Source of the DNA: Clostridiales bacterium
Lineage (GTDB): Bacteria; Bacillota; Clostridia; Lachnospirales; Lachnospiraceae
DNA length: 64,000 nucleotides
Direction of reading: 5' to 3'
NCBI GenBank assembly: GCA_015655075.1
Contig: JAATFT010000033.1
Location: 1 to 64,000, forward strand
The translations under genes were made by a program, and so were the position numbers. Positions 30,043 to 39,303 of the stretch are shown here, in pieces (position 1 is the first letter of the stretch; each line of letters starts with the position of its first letter). The notes beneath the pieces were generated by a model. That model was not told the origin of the DNA. It saw nothing but the letters and a program-made list of their open reading frames with translations, and did no database searches.

Positions 30043-30193
30043 AATGTGTCTGAAAAATGCTTGTGCCGTGCTGGATGCTTCACTTTGTGTGAGGTAAGGA
30101 GCTATTTTGGGAGGGGGCTACGTTTCAAACCTCGACGCAGTATACCGCAAAGTGGAGCGGTCAGAACGGTACAATGAGTTTTCAGACACCCCC
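30043..30193. mobile_element. MITE-like element A, copy 2 (about 151 bp)
   Basis: Same order of motifs as 26171-26329: AATGTGTCTGAAAAATGCTTGTGCCG...CCGCAAAGTGGAGCGGTCAGAACGGTACAATGAGTTTTCAGACAC; terminal stem co-varies (T-A in copy 1, C-G here). Confidence 0.8.
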
Positions 30194-30349
30194 TAAGAGA
30201 TAAGGAAATTTATCCGATAATTTTGTTGCATTTGGCGGGCAATGAAAAGTATCGGATAATTTTATGTATTTTAGACAAAAAACATGTAGAATATGCAAGT
30301 ACTATTGTAAATAGAAGTGAACCATATATAATAAAATTTGTAATATAAG

Positions 30350-30480
30350 TATTCAGTCCGGTACTATGTTACCTGTAAGCTATTTTACCGTAGTTTTATG
30401 AGAATGCAGGATACTGGAGACAAAACAAGGGGGTTTTGCCTGTTTTACGGCATCACCGTAATTTTTGACCGGCAGGATTG
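30350..30480 (+). ncRNA. Candidate structured non-coding RNA
   Basis: ORF-poor, nested inverted repeats CAAAAC/GTTTTG, TTACGG/CCGTAA and a long-range CCGGT/ACCGG pairing; strand inferred from neighbouring genes. Confidence 0.45.
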
Positions 30481-30553
30481 AATAATTACATTATAAAGCA
30501 ATTTGTTACAGTATCAAAGTAACCGTATAGTTTTTTTAAAGGAGGGTTTTGAA

Positions 30554-30700
30554 ATGGAAATTGTTCAGGAAAGGGTTTGGATGGAAGCAGCAAAAACGGC
30601 TTATCAAATGGCTGACCCGACAATGGACGCAGCGGCTTGTTTATCAATGGAAGAAGGAGTGGATTTATCTATTGAAGTACAGGCATTAGGAATTTATTAG
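30554..30700 (+). CDS. 48-aa small protein of unknown function
   Basis: AAAGGAGGGTTTTGAA RBS then MEIVQERVWMEAAKTAYQMADPTMDAAACLSMEEGVDLSIEVQALGIY*. Confidence 0.55.
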   Translation: MEIVQERVWMEAAKTAYQMADPTMDAAACLSMEEGVDLSIEVQALGIY

Positions 30701-30740
30701 GATCAGCCAGACTGATAACCTCCCGAAGGGTGGTGATGTA

Positions 30741-30842
30741 ATGGTTACGTATGATTCTTTATTCTTAATGCTTCAGTTTGGCATGATACTTTTAGCAATG
30801 CTTACCTTTATCGACAATAGGAGCAATAAACGCAAAAGATAA
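30741..30842 (+). CDS. Short holin-like toxin-type peptide (33 aa; type I toxin-antitoxin toxin-like)
   Basis: MVTYDSLFLMLQFGMILLAMLTFIDNRSNKRKR*, preceded by CCTCCCGAAGGGTGGTGAT, a hairpin that can mask the RBS. Confidence 0.7.
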   Translation: MVTYDSLFLMLQFGMILLAMLTFIDNRSNKRKR

Positions 30843-31203
30843 TATTAATGTATGCATGCATGATACCAATAAAGAAAATTAACGCAGTACTTCATACATA
30901 AGTGAATTAATGTCGGCTTTTTCATAACTGGTAATATGTGTTAATCAATTTTCGGGAAAAATTTTTAGTAAAATGCAAAAAAAAACTTAAGAAAATTTAT
31001 GGAATCAGGAGGTTTATGTATACAGCATATTCATCACAACACAAATGGAGAAGTCCTCTCCTTGATTTTATTGGACAATTGATTTATAATTTAATTGGCA
31101 TAATTGTGAAAAATTTGTGAATAATTCATTTTTAAATAATTGTTCACAAATTTTTCGCATTCTAAGAGTAATATAGTGTTGTTAGAGTCCAATTTAGAGT
31201 AAT

Positions 31204-31263
31204 CTCGGAAACTCTTTGTATGCAGATTTGTGCCGCAAAGATGCGTACAGGGGAGTTTCCGAG
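31204..31263 (+). promoter_or_regulatory. Leader hairpin CTCGGAAACTC...GAGTTTCCGAG with extended inner pairing, upstream of the Gld-type ABC operon
   Basis: 11-bp perfect arms; inner TGTATGCA/TGCGTACA wobble-paired arms. Confidence 0.6.
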
Positions 31264-31295
31264 AGTGCTCATTTAATTTAAGGAGGAGAAAAAAC

Positions 31296-32375
31296 TTGAT
31301 AGAAGTTAATAATTTAGTCAAAAGGTTTGGGGATCATTTGGCGGTGGATAATCTAAGCTTTACGGTTGAAAAAGGTCAGATACTTGGCTTTTTGGGACCA
31401 AACGGAGCAGGGAAATCCACTACTATGAATATTGTCACAGGTTATATATCGGCAACGGAAGGTTCCGTGATAATCAATGGCCATGATATTTTTGACGAGC
31501 CGGAGGAAGCGAAAAAATGTATTGGATATTTACCTGAATTACCGCCTCTATATCAGGATATGACCGTAAAGGAATACCTTAATTTTGTAGCAGATCTTAA
31601 AATGGTAAAGAAATCAGAAAAAAATAAGATGATTGCAAAGATTATAGGTATGACGAAAATTGCAGACGTATCAGAGCGTCTGATTAAGCAGTTATCCAAG
31701 GGATTTAAACAGAGAGTAGGGTTGGCACAGGCTATGATGGGGTTTCCGGATGTATTGATTTTAGACGAGCCTACAGTGGGTTTAGATCCCATGCAAATTA
31801 TTGAAATCAGGGATTTGATAAAGAGATTGAGTAAAGATCATACCATTATCTTAAGCTCTCACATATTATCGGAGGTCAGCGCAGTTTGTGATACGGTTAT
31901 GATCATTAACAAAGGAAAACTAATTGTCAGCGACACACCGGATAACTTATCCAAACACATTGGCGGTTCCAACGGATTACATTTACAGATTAAGGGCGAT
32001 AAAGAAAAAATTAACGCAGCATTATCTGATATTGAAGAGATAACTAAAATTGATTATGAATCCGGAGCAAAAGACGGCATAATTACATTAACTGCTTATT
32101 GCAGTGAAGACAACGATATCCGTGAAGCAGTCTTTTATGCTTTAAGCGACGCCAGATGTCCTATTTTGAATATGCAATCCTCCAATATGTCTCTGGAAGA
32201 TATCTTTTTAGAGGTGACACAGTCAAAAGGCAGGAATAAACATGGACAGGGATTAGGAAGAAGGAAAAACGGTCCGGTTAAATCCAATGAGGCCCCGTCC
32301 CAAGCGGCTACCGACCAGGTTGCAGCTTTGCAAAAGGAGCAGAATCAAGAAACTGAAAGTGAGGAGGAAAATTAA
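31296..32375 (+). CDS. ABC transporter ATP-binding protein (GldA-like)
   Basis: IEVNNLVKRFGDHLAVDNLSF, GFLGPNGAGKSTTMNIVTGYI; TTG start after AAGGAGGAG. Confidence 0.93.
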   Translation: MIEVNNLVKRFGDHLAVDNLSFTVEKGQILGFLGPNGAGKSTTMNIVTGYISATEGSVIINGHDIFDEPEEAKKCIGYLPELPPLYQDMTVKEYLNFVADLKMVKKSEKNKMIAKIIGMTKIADVSERLIKQLSKGFKQRVGLAQAMMGFPDVLILDEPTVGLDPMQIIEIRDLIKRLSKDHTIILSSHILSEVSAVCDTVMIINKGKLIVSDTPDNLSKHIGGSNGLHLQIKGDKEKINAALSDIEEITKIDYESGAKDGIITLTAYCSEDNDIREAVFYALSDARCPILNMQSSNMSLEDIFLEVTQSKGRNKHGQGLGRRKNGPVKSNEAPSQAATDQVAALQKEQNQETESEEEN

Positions 32376-32377
32376 AG

Positions 32378-33241
32378 ATGCTGGCGATTTATAAGAAAGA
32401 ATTAAAGTCTTATTTTACATCCATGACCGGATATGTGTTTATTGCATTCTTTTTAGTAATCATCGGTATATATTATGTGATTTACAACATGATCCAGTTA
32501 TATGCCAATTTTGAATATGTATTATCCAGTGTTTCCTTTATATTTATTTTATTAGTACCTATATTGACAATGCGCCTCATGGCGGAAGAGAATAAGCAAA
32601 AGACGGATCAGTTGCTGTTTACTTCCCCTTTGCCGGTGGGTAAAATCATTGCCGGTAAATATTTTGCCGTACTTACCGTGTTTTTAACTGTAATGGGAAT
32701 CATAAGCTTATATCCATTAATCCTGATGCAATTCGGAACTTTATCCTTAAAGGTTGCCTATGGCTCCATCCTGGGATTTTTCTTATTGGGTGCGGCTTAT
32801 ATAGCAATCGGTTTGTTTATCTCTGCATTAACCGAAAGCCAGGTAGTTGCCGCGGTGGTTTCCTTTGTGGTAATATTGATTACGGCATTGATGGATGGCA
32901 TTGTCAATCTGCTGCCTAAGGATAAAAAGTCAGCCTGGATTATTTTATCAATTATTATAATAGTACTCTGCTGGCTTGCCTATCTTATGATGAACAATCT
33001 GACAATATCCCTCTCTGCCGGAATTATTGCGGAAGTTGTACTTACGGTATTTTATTTAATCAAACCCACCGTATTTGACGGACTGGTGTCAAGAGTATTT
33101 AATTGGTTTTCTGTAATTGCAAGATTTGATAATTATACACAAGGAGTACTGGATTTATCCTCCGCGGTTTATTTTATCAGTATTGTATTTCTGTTCCAGT
33201 TCTTAACGGTTCAGGCAATTAAGAAACGCAGATGGAGCTAA
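32378..33241 (+). CDS. ABC-2 type permease (GldF-like)
   Basis: MLAIYKKELKSYFTSMTGYVFIAFFLVIIGIYY; MAEENKQKTDQLLFTSPL. Confidence 0.9.
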   Translation: MLAIYKKELKSYFTSMTGYVFIAFFLVIIGIYYVIYNMIQLYANFEYVLSSVSFIFILLVPILTMRLMAEENKQKTDQLLFTSPLPVGKIIAGKYFAVLTVFLTVMGIISLYPLILMQFGTLSLKVAYGSILGFFLLGAAYIAIGLFISALTESQVVAAVVSFVVILITALMDGIVNLLPKDKKSAWIILSIIIIVLCWLAYLMMNNLTISLSAGIIAEVVLTVFYLIKPTVFDGLVSRVFNWFSVIARFDNYTQGVLDLSSAVYFISIVFLFQFLTVQAIKKRRWS

Positions 33242-33250
33242 GGAAGGGGG

Positions 33251-35005
33251 ATGAAAAAGATGAAAGATAGGAACAACGAAAATCAGGATAATTTAAATCA
33301 GGATAATCAAATCCAGGATGAATTAAATGAGACGAAGGCAAATCAGGCCGATTTAGATAAGACGGAAGAAAATCAGGATGAATTAAATCGGGAGGAGGCA
33401 AATCAGGCCGAATTAAATGAGACGAAAACAAACCAGGCCGAATTAAATCAGGCGGAAATAGATCAGGCAGGATTGAATCAGGAGGAAATAAGTCAGGACG
33501 AATTATATCAAAACGAGACAGAGCAGGATGAATTGGATCAGGAGGAGGCAGATGGAAAAAATATTGAAAAAATAAGCGCTTTATCTAAATTTAAGGCCTC
33601 CTTTACATCAAAAAAATTCAGGGGCGGCGCCTATGCAACCGTAATATCGGTAATTGTCATTATTATGGTATTGCTGGTTAATCTATTTGTCACCCAGTTA
33701 AATATTAAAATAGACATAAGCAAGGAAGGCATGTATACCTTAACCGATACCACTAAGGATTATGTTAAAGGCTTAAAGGATGATATTACCATTTATTATA
33801 TGGTTCAGACTGGTAATGAAGATGAGACCTTAACCGAAATCGTAGATAAATATGAAGACCTTTCCGATAAGATTAAAGTGGAATATAAGGATCCCGTATT
33901 ATATCCCAATTTTGCATCCGGCTATACGGATGACGAGGTTACCAACAACAGTTTGATAGTAGTCAATAATGCCAATAAGAGAGCCAAATATATAGACGTC
34001 AGCGATATGTATCAGACTCAGATTGATTACAGTACGTACCAGAGTCAGACAACCGGTATTGACGCGGAAGGTCAGGTGACTTCAGCACTGCAATATGTTA
34101 CCACAGAGGATCTTCCGGTTATGTATATGGTAGAGGGACACGGAGAAACAGAAATCGGAGATACCCTGACTTCTTCTTTGGCTAAGGTAAATGTAACCAC
34201 CAAAACACTATCCACCTTAACCGTTGAAAATATACCGGACGACTGCTCCATCCTTTTTATAAACGGGCCTCAGCAGGACTATACGGAGGATGAAATTGCC
34301 ATGGTAAAGGATTACCTGGCAGAAGGCGGAGACGCTATTATTTTAGTGGATTATGCCGCTGAAGGCTTGGATAATTTTGACGGCTTAATGAATTATTATG
34401 GAATCAATTTTGTTAACGGTATCGTATTGGAAGAAGAACAGGGCTACTACATGGGCCAATATGTCAATAACCTGGTGCCCAATGTTAACAGCCATGATAT
34501 AACCTCCTCCATAATATCCGAAAATACCTCCGTGGTTGCTCCTACCGCAGTCGGTATACAGACATTGGATACAAAGAGAAGCACCACACAGATAGATCCG
34601 CTGCTTACAACGTCCGACAGCGCTTACTCAAAAGTTGACGTAAATTCCAGTACAGTGGAAAAGCAGGAGGAAGATATTGACGGACCGTTTGATCTTGGAG
34701 TGGCAATAACAGAGGATTATAACGATATTGAATCCAAATTAGTAGTGCTCGGTTCTTCTTTACTGATTGATGAGAGCATGATGTCCTATCCGTCCATCGG
34801 CAACCTGGATTTAATATTAAATTCCGTTAATTTTGTTTCCGATAAGGAAAGCAATCTTGCCATACGTACCAGAAGCCTTGTACCGGAGTATTTAACTATG
34901 AACGCGGCGCAGGTTAATTTCTGGGCTATTGTAGTTGTTGTGGTAATACCGGTATTTATCTTGGCGTTCGGCGGATTTATCTGCGTCAGAAGGAGGAAGA
35001 AATAA
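33251..35005 (+). CDS. GldG-like ABC-type auxiliary protein with a repetitive N-terminal extension
   Basis: TVISVIVIIMVLLVNLFVTQLNIKIDISKEGMYTLTDTTKDYVKGL; MYMVEGHGETEI; preceded by nine decapeptide repeats. Confidence 0.88.
   Translation: MKKMKDRNNENQDNLNQDNQIQDELNETKANQADLDKTEENQDELNREEANQAELNETKTNQAELNQAEIDQAGLNQEEISQDELYQNETEQDELDQEEADGKNIEKISALSKFKASFTSKKFRGGAYATVISVIVIIMVLLVNLFVTQLNIKIDISKEGMYTLTDTTKDYVKGLKDDITIYYMVQTGNEDETLTEIVDKYEDLSDKIKVEYKDPVLYPNFASGYTDDEVTNNSLIVVNNANKRAKYIDVSDMYQTQIDYSTYQSQTTGIDAEGQVTSALQYVTTEDLPVMYMVEGHGETEIGDTLTSSLAKVNVTTKTLSTLTVENIPDDCSILFINGPQQDYTEDEIAMVKDYLAEGGDAIILVDYAAEGLDNFDGLMNYYGINFVNGIVLEEEQGYYMGQYVNNLVPNVNSHDITSSIISENTSVVAPTAVGIQTLDTKRSTTQIDPLLTTSDSAYSKVDVNSSTVEKQEEDIDGPFDLGVAITEDYNDIESKLVVLGSSLLIDESMMSYPSIGNLDLILNSVNFVSDKESNLAIRTRSLVPEYLTMNAAQVNFWAIVVVVVIPVFILAFGGFICVRRRKK
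33281..33550 (+). repeat. Nine imperfect 30-nt (10-aa) tandem repeats, consensus NQxELNxxEx
   Basis: NQDNLNQDNQ/IQDELNETKA/NQADLDKTEE/NQDELNREEA/NQAELNETKT/NQAELNQAEI/DQAGLNQEEI/SQDELYQNET/EQDELDQEEA. Confidence 0.9.
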
Positions 35006-36546
35006 TGGCAGGCAGTAAGAAAAAGAAAAGTTTCACGCTTGTTGTATTGCTGATTGCTATGTTTGTTATGATTGGAGCCTGCTTTTGGCTGATAAGATAT
35101 AACGATAAGAAGGCCGCAAAGGAAAGTGAAGAATCCACCGAGGAGACAGAAACCATAGCCAATGTTGATGTCGACTCCATTCAGACCGTCTATTTTAAGA
35201 ATGAGAGCAATGAGATGACTCTTGTAAAGGCAGATGACGGAACCTGGAAAAATTCAGAAGATGAACTGTTCCCGGTTAACCAGACCTATGCCCAAAATAT
35301 GGTGAACGCTTTTACGGATTTAACCTCTACGAGAACAATAACGGAAGGCGTGGATGATTTATCAAACTTTGGTTTGGATCAACCCGCAATTTCAGTTACC
35401 GTAACGGATAAAGACGGGAAAAAAACCAGCATCGCACTGGGCGGTGAAGCTCCGGTTGTCGGCGGCTATTATGCGGCTTTAAACGAAGAAAATACGGTCT
35501 ACGTTGTTTCAGACTCTTTTTATAACAATTTTATATATAGTTTAACGGAAATGGTCGCAGTGGAAACCATTCCCTCCATTACGGCGGCCAATATTACCCA
35601 TCTGACAGTTGAAAATGAGGACAAAACGGGATTCGAGATTCTCTATGATGAAAATGAGACGTATGATTTTACCGGAACGTCACATTGGTCCATGTTACAG
35701 CCATATAAAACGCCGGTTGCCGCCGACACAGATGCTGTCAGTACCTTATTGGAGAATTATTCAAACATATCTTTTAGTACCTGTGTTGACTATAATGCCA
35801 AGGATCTTAGCAAATACGGCTTAGAGGAGCCGGCTGCTTTGGTTTCCCTGGAATATTTTGAAGAATATACCAAGGATTCCGATACGACGGATAGCGGTAA
35901 TACCGGTGAAACGACGGACGGCAATACGGAGGATGAGAAAGACGAAAAAAAGAAGCTGTATTACAATTTGGACCTGCTGATCGGATCTAAAGATTCGGAC
36001 GGTAATTATTATGCCAAAACCAAGGATTCCAACGCAGTTCATACCATGAGTGCGGATACGGTTGAAAAGTTAATTAATATTGATGCTTATAGCAACGTGG
36101 ACCATTATGTTAACCTGGTCAGCCTGGATTCCATAAATGAGCTTGATATCAGCTTCGGCGGAGAAACCTATACCCTGACCACGGAAAAAGTGGAAGCAAC
36201 CGCTGATGATACGCAGTCAGGTGATGATAGCGATAAAGAAGTGACAAATTATTATTTTAACGGTACAAAAGTAGAGGAAGATAAATTTAAAGAATTATAT
36301 CAGTTAATTATTTCTCCCACTACGGAACGTGAAATACCGGACGAATATTTTGAAAGCAGTACAGAGCAGACTCCGTATATGACTTTAACCTATCATCTCA
36401 CTGCCGGGGACACCATAAGCATATCCTATAAACCTTATGATGACAGTTACTATGTGGTGAATACCAATGGGGTGGAATATTTCTTAACCGACTTGAGAAA
36501 AGTAAACGATATAGCGGATGGCGTTGCGGATTTTCTGGAAAAATAA
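35005..36546 (+). CDS. DUF4340-type protein associated with the Gld-like ABC operon
   Basis: IETVYF-like DSIQTVYFKNESNEMTLVKADDGTWKNSEDELFPVNQTYAQNMVNAFTDLTSTRTI; TTSHWS-like repeats; stop/start overlap with the upstream gene. Confidence 0.82.
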   Translation: MAGSKKKKSFTLVVLLIAMFVMIGACFWLIRYNDKKAAKESEESTEETETIANVDVDSIQTVYFKNESNEMTLVKADDGTWKNSEDELFPVNQTYAQNMVNAFTDLTSTRTITEGVDDLSNFGLDQPAISVTVTDKDGKKTSIALGGEAPVVGGYYAALNEENTVYVVSDSFYNNFIYSLTEMVAVETIPSITAANITHLTVENEDKTGFEILYDENETYDFTGTSHWSMLQPYKTPVAADTDAVSTLLENYSNISFSTCVDYNAKDLSKYGLEEPAALVSLEYFEEYTKDSDTTDSGNTGETTDGNTEDEKDEKKKLYYNLDLLIGSKDSDGNYYAKTKDSNAVHTMSADTVEKLINIDAYSNVDHYVNLVSLDSINELDISFGGETYTLTTEKVEATADDTQSGDDSDKEVTNYYFNGTKVEEDKFKELYQLIISPTTEREIPDEYFESSTEQTPYMTLTYHLTAGDTISISYKPYDDSYYVVNTNGVEYFLTDLRKVNDIADGVADFLEK

Positions 36547-36592
36547 GTTATATATCTTCAGTTTGTTTGATTTATAGGCCTGTTTTCTTTCT

Positions 36593-36642
36593 AAGCCTGC
36601 TTAAACTTTTAGTCCTGTACTTAAGTTTAAACAGGCTTTTTG
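36593..36642 (+). terminator. Stem-loop AAGCCTGCTTAAA...GTTTAAACAGGCTTTTT
   Basis: Inverted repeat followed by a T-run downstream of the DUF4340-type gene. Confidence 0.7.
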
Positions 36643-36774
36643 GCCTTTTGCAACCGGAATGCGGTAAAAGACGAACATTAACAATGGGAATTTTATTGAC
36701 ATATTCTTAAATATCTCGTATATAATTGTAATACAAGCAGTAAGAAATAAAAGTATAGCGCCACGGGAGCTAAT

Positions 36775-39294
36775 ATGAAAAAAAGATTATGGTTGATGGG
36801 TATCTGCATCTGCGTACTTATTATTATATTTGCCGGAAATATATATAGACAGCTGAATCAGGACAGGGAATCGGGGACGGGAAGACAGGAAAAAGTATTA
36901 AATGACGGGGGCAGAATGACGGTAAAAGAAGCCATACGGTTACTTGGTTTTCTTGGAATCAGCGGGGATGAGCTTAAGGAAGCCGTGGGATTAAAAGAGG
37001 AAACAAAGCTGTCTGAAGGGGATGAGGCGTACTTTAAGTTCAGCGAGTGTATGGCTGTACTTGAAATCATATGCAAGGAGCTCAATATTGATAAAGGGAA
37101 AATATTGGATAAGCTTTCCTTTCAATTACAGGCAGGGGAAGGTAACCGGATTATGCAGTCCGAAGAATTTTTAAACTTTTATGAGAGCGTCCTGTCAGTT
37201 CTGCCGAAGGAAAATGTGCCTGTAACACAAAAGACGTTGTTTGTATTGGGCAAATCCGCCGGTGCGGAAGCCGGTTCAGAGGACACCGTGGTCACGGATC
37301 AAGGTAATTTTACATACAAGGATACGACAAGCTATGTAAATTTATATACCGACGGAGTCCTGAACCTGGGGATTAAAAATAACAGTTCCACAAAAGGAGA
37401 AGTAGATGAGAAAGAGGTATCTAAAGAGACATCTTATGAAGAATCTTTGGAGGGACAGCCTCTTACCACAGGCGGCTGGTTTCAGCCGGAGGATTATGCC
37501 GACTGCAAAATAGTTGCCATGGTAAGCGGCTCTGTGCTGGTGTATGTAAAGGATATTTTAAATGAGGAAACCGTTCTTCACAATGTCTTTATTACCTCCG
37601 GAAAAAATACTGCCGTATCCGCTTTTTTAAACAATATATCCAGAAATTTTAATACCAGATATAAATTATCCAAGGACATTGAGGAACAAATCGGCGACCT
37701 TGTAATTCAGGATAAAAAAATTGTTAAAATAAGCATTAAACCGGATAAAATCAGCGGGAAAGTGTTGGTTGCGAACCAGGATTATATTGAAATAGAGGGT
37801 TATGGTAAGATCGATTTAGATGAATATTATAAAATCTATAAAATATACGGTGAGCCGTCCATGGAGGTAACCAATAGTATCCTGGTAGGTTATGAAGCTA
37901 CGGATTTCGTGGTGGCGGACGGAAAAATCGCAGCGGCCCTGATAAAGGAGACCATTAAGGCAAAAGACATCCGGGTTTTAATAAAGACAAATGATTTTAA
38001 AGATATTTATCATAACAAGGTACAATTAACGGCGGACAAAGATTTTACCATTACGGCGGGGGATGTGGTAAAAAACTATAAGGCGGGTAAAAAAATAACA
38101 ATTAATCCGAATAATACGTTATTGAAAAAAGGAAGAATCCGGGTCGAATCGAAATCGGAAAACGGTAAAATCACGTTGCTATCCATAAAACGTTCCGGTA
38201 AAACCCCCGCCTATCGCGGGGCCATGGAAATAGAATCCGGGTCGGACGGATTGATTATTATCAACGAGCTCTCCATAGAAGAATATCTGTATGGGGTAAT
38301 CCCTAGTGAAATGCCGTCGGCATATGGACTTGAAGCCTTAAAAGTTCAGGCCATATGTGCCAGAAGTTATGCATATAATCAAATATTTGCCAACGGCTAC
38401 AGCGAATTCGGTGCCCATGTGGATGACAGCGTAGATTACCAGGTTTATAACAATATTGCGGAAAATGAAGATACCATCCTGGCGGTAAAGGATACCTACG
38501 GCAAGGTGATCCAGTATAAGGATGCTGTGATCACGGCGTATTATTTTTCCACATCCTGCGGATATACCGCTTCTCTAAGTGAGGTGTGGGGAAGCAAAAG
38601 TGTTGATTATCTTGTTGGAAGACTCCAGACCGTCTACAATGTGGTGGATGGAAAAGCAGTTTATACTACCACAGGTTCTGCAGGGGAAGTAAACTTTTCG
38701 TCGGAAGATGCATTCAGGGATTTTATACTGAAACCGCCCAAGGATACTTATGACAGTGAATTTGCCTGGTATCGCTGGGATGTTACTATTTCAAAAGACG
38801 ATTTAAAGAAATCCATAGATAAAAGTTTAGCAAGCCGGTACAATGCCAATCCGGATTTGATACAGACCCTGGTAGGGGGAAAGGTAAATGATAATCCTAA
38901 GTATGAAAGCAAGGCGGTAAGTACCATCGGAACGGTTAAGGATGTGCGGGTAAGTAAGCGGGAAAAAAGCGGAATTTTATCTGCCGTTATATTGGTAGGC
39001 TCCGAATGTACGGTTAAAGTACAGTCGGAATATAATATCAGAACCCTTCTTGCCCCCGGTCAGAATGAAGTAACCAGGCAGGATGACAGTACGGTTGCCG
39101 ATTTAAGTATGCTGCCCAGCGCATTTTTTATAATGGATAAATCGGAAAAGAATATCACCTTTCACGGCGGCGGATACGGCCACGGAGTGGGCATGAGCCA
39201 GAATGGGGTAAAAGCAATGGCCGATTCCGGCAAGGACTATGGGGAAATCATTAAACACTATTACAACGGGGTGGATATCGGATCTATTTATTAA
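36775..39294 (+). CDS. SpoIID/LytB domain protein
   Basis: NELSIEEYLYGVIPSEMPSAYGLEALKVQAICARSYAYNQ, CGYTASLSEVWG, HGGGYGHGVGMSQNGVKAMADSGKDYGEIIKHYYNGV. Confidence 0.93.
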   Translation: MKKRLWLMGICICVLIIIFAGNIYRQLNQDRESGTGRQEKVLNDGGRMTVKEAIRLLGFLGISGDELKEAVGLKEETKLSEGDEAYFKFSECMAVLEIICKELNIDKGKILDKLSFQLQAGEGNRIMQSEEFLNFYESVLSVLPKENVPVTQKTLFVLGKSAGAEAGSEDTVVTDQGNFTYKDTTSYVNLYTDGVLNLGIKNNSSTKGEVDEKEVSKETSYEESLEGQPLTTGGWFQPEDYADCKIVAMVSGSVLVYVKDILNEETVLHNVFITSGKNTAVSAFLNNISRNFNTRYKLSKDIEEQIGDLVIQDKKIVKISIKPDKISGKVLVANQDYIEIEGYGKIDLDEYYKIYKIYGEPSMEVTNSILVGYEATDFVVADGKIAAALIKETIKAKDIRVLIKTNDFKDIYHNKVQLTADKDFTITAGDVVKNYKAGKKITINPNNTLLKKGRIRVESKSENGKITLLSIKRSGKTPAYRGAMEIESGSDGLIIINELSIEEYLYGVIPSEMPSAYGLEALKVQAICARSYAYNQIFANGYSEFGAHVDDSVDYQVYNNIAENEDTILAVKDTYGKVIQYKDAVITAYYFSTSCGYTASLSEVWGSKSVDYLVGRLQTVYNVVDGKAVYTTTGSAGEVNFSSEDAFRDFILKPPKDTYDSEFAWYRWDVTISKDDLKKSIDKSLASRYNANPDLIQTLVGGKVNDNPKYESKAVSTIGTVKDVRVSKREKSGILSAVILVGSECTVKVQSEYNIRTLLAPGQNEVTRQDDSTVADLSMLPSAFFIMDKSEKNITFHGGGYGHGVGMSQNGVKAMADSGKDYGEIIKHYYNGVDIGSIY

Positions 39295-39303
39295 AGCGCC
39301 CGT

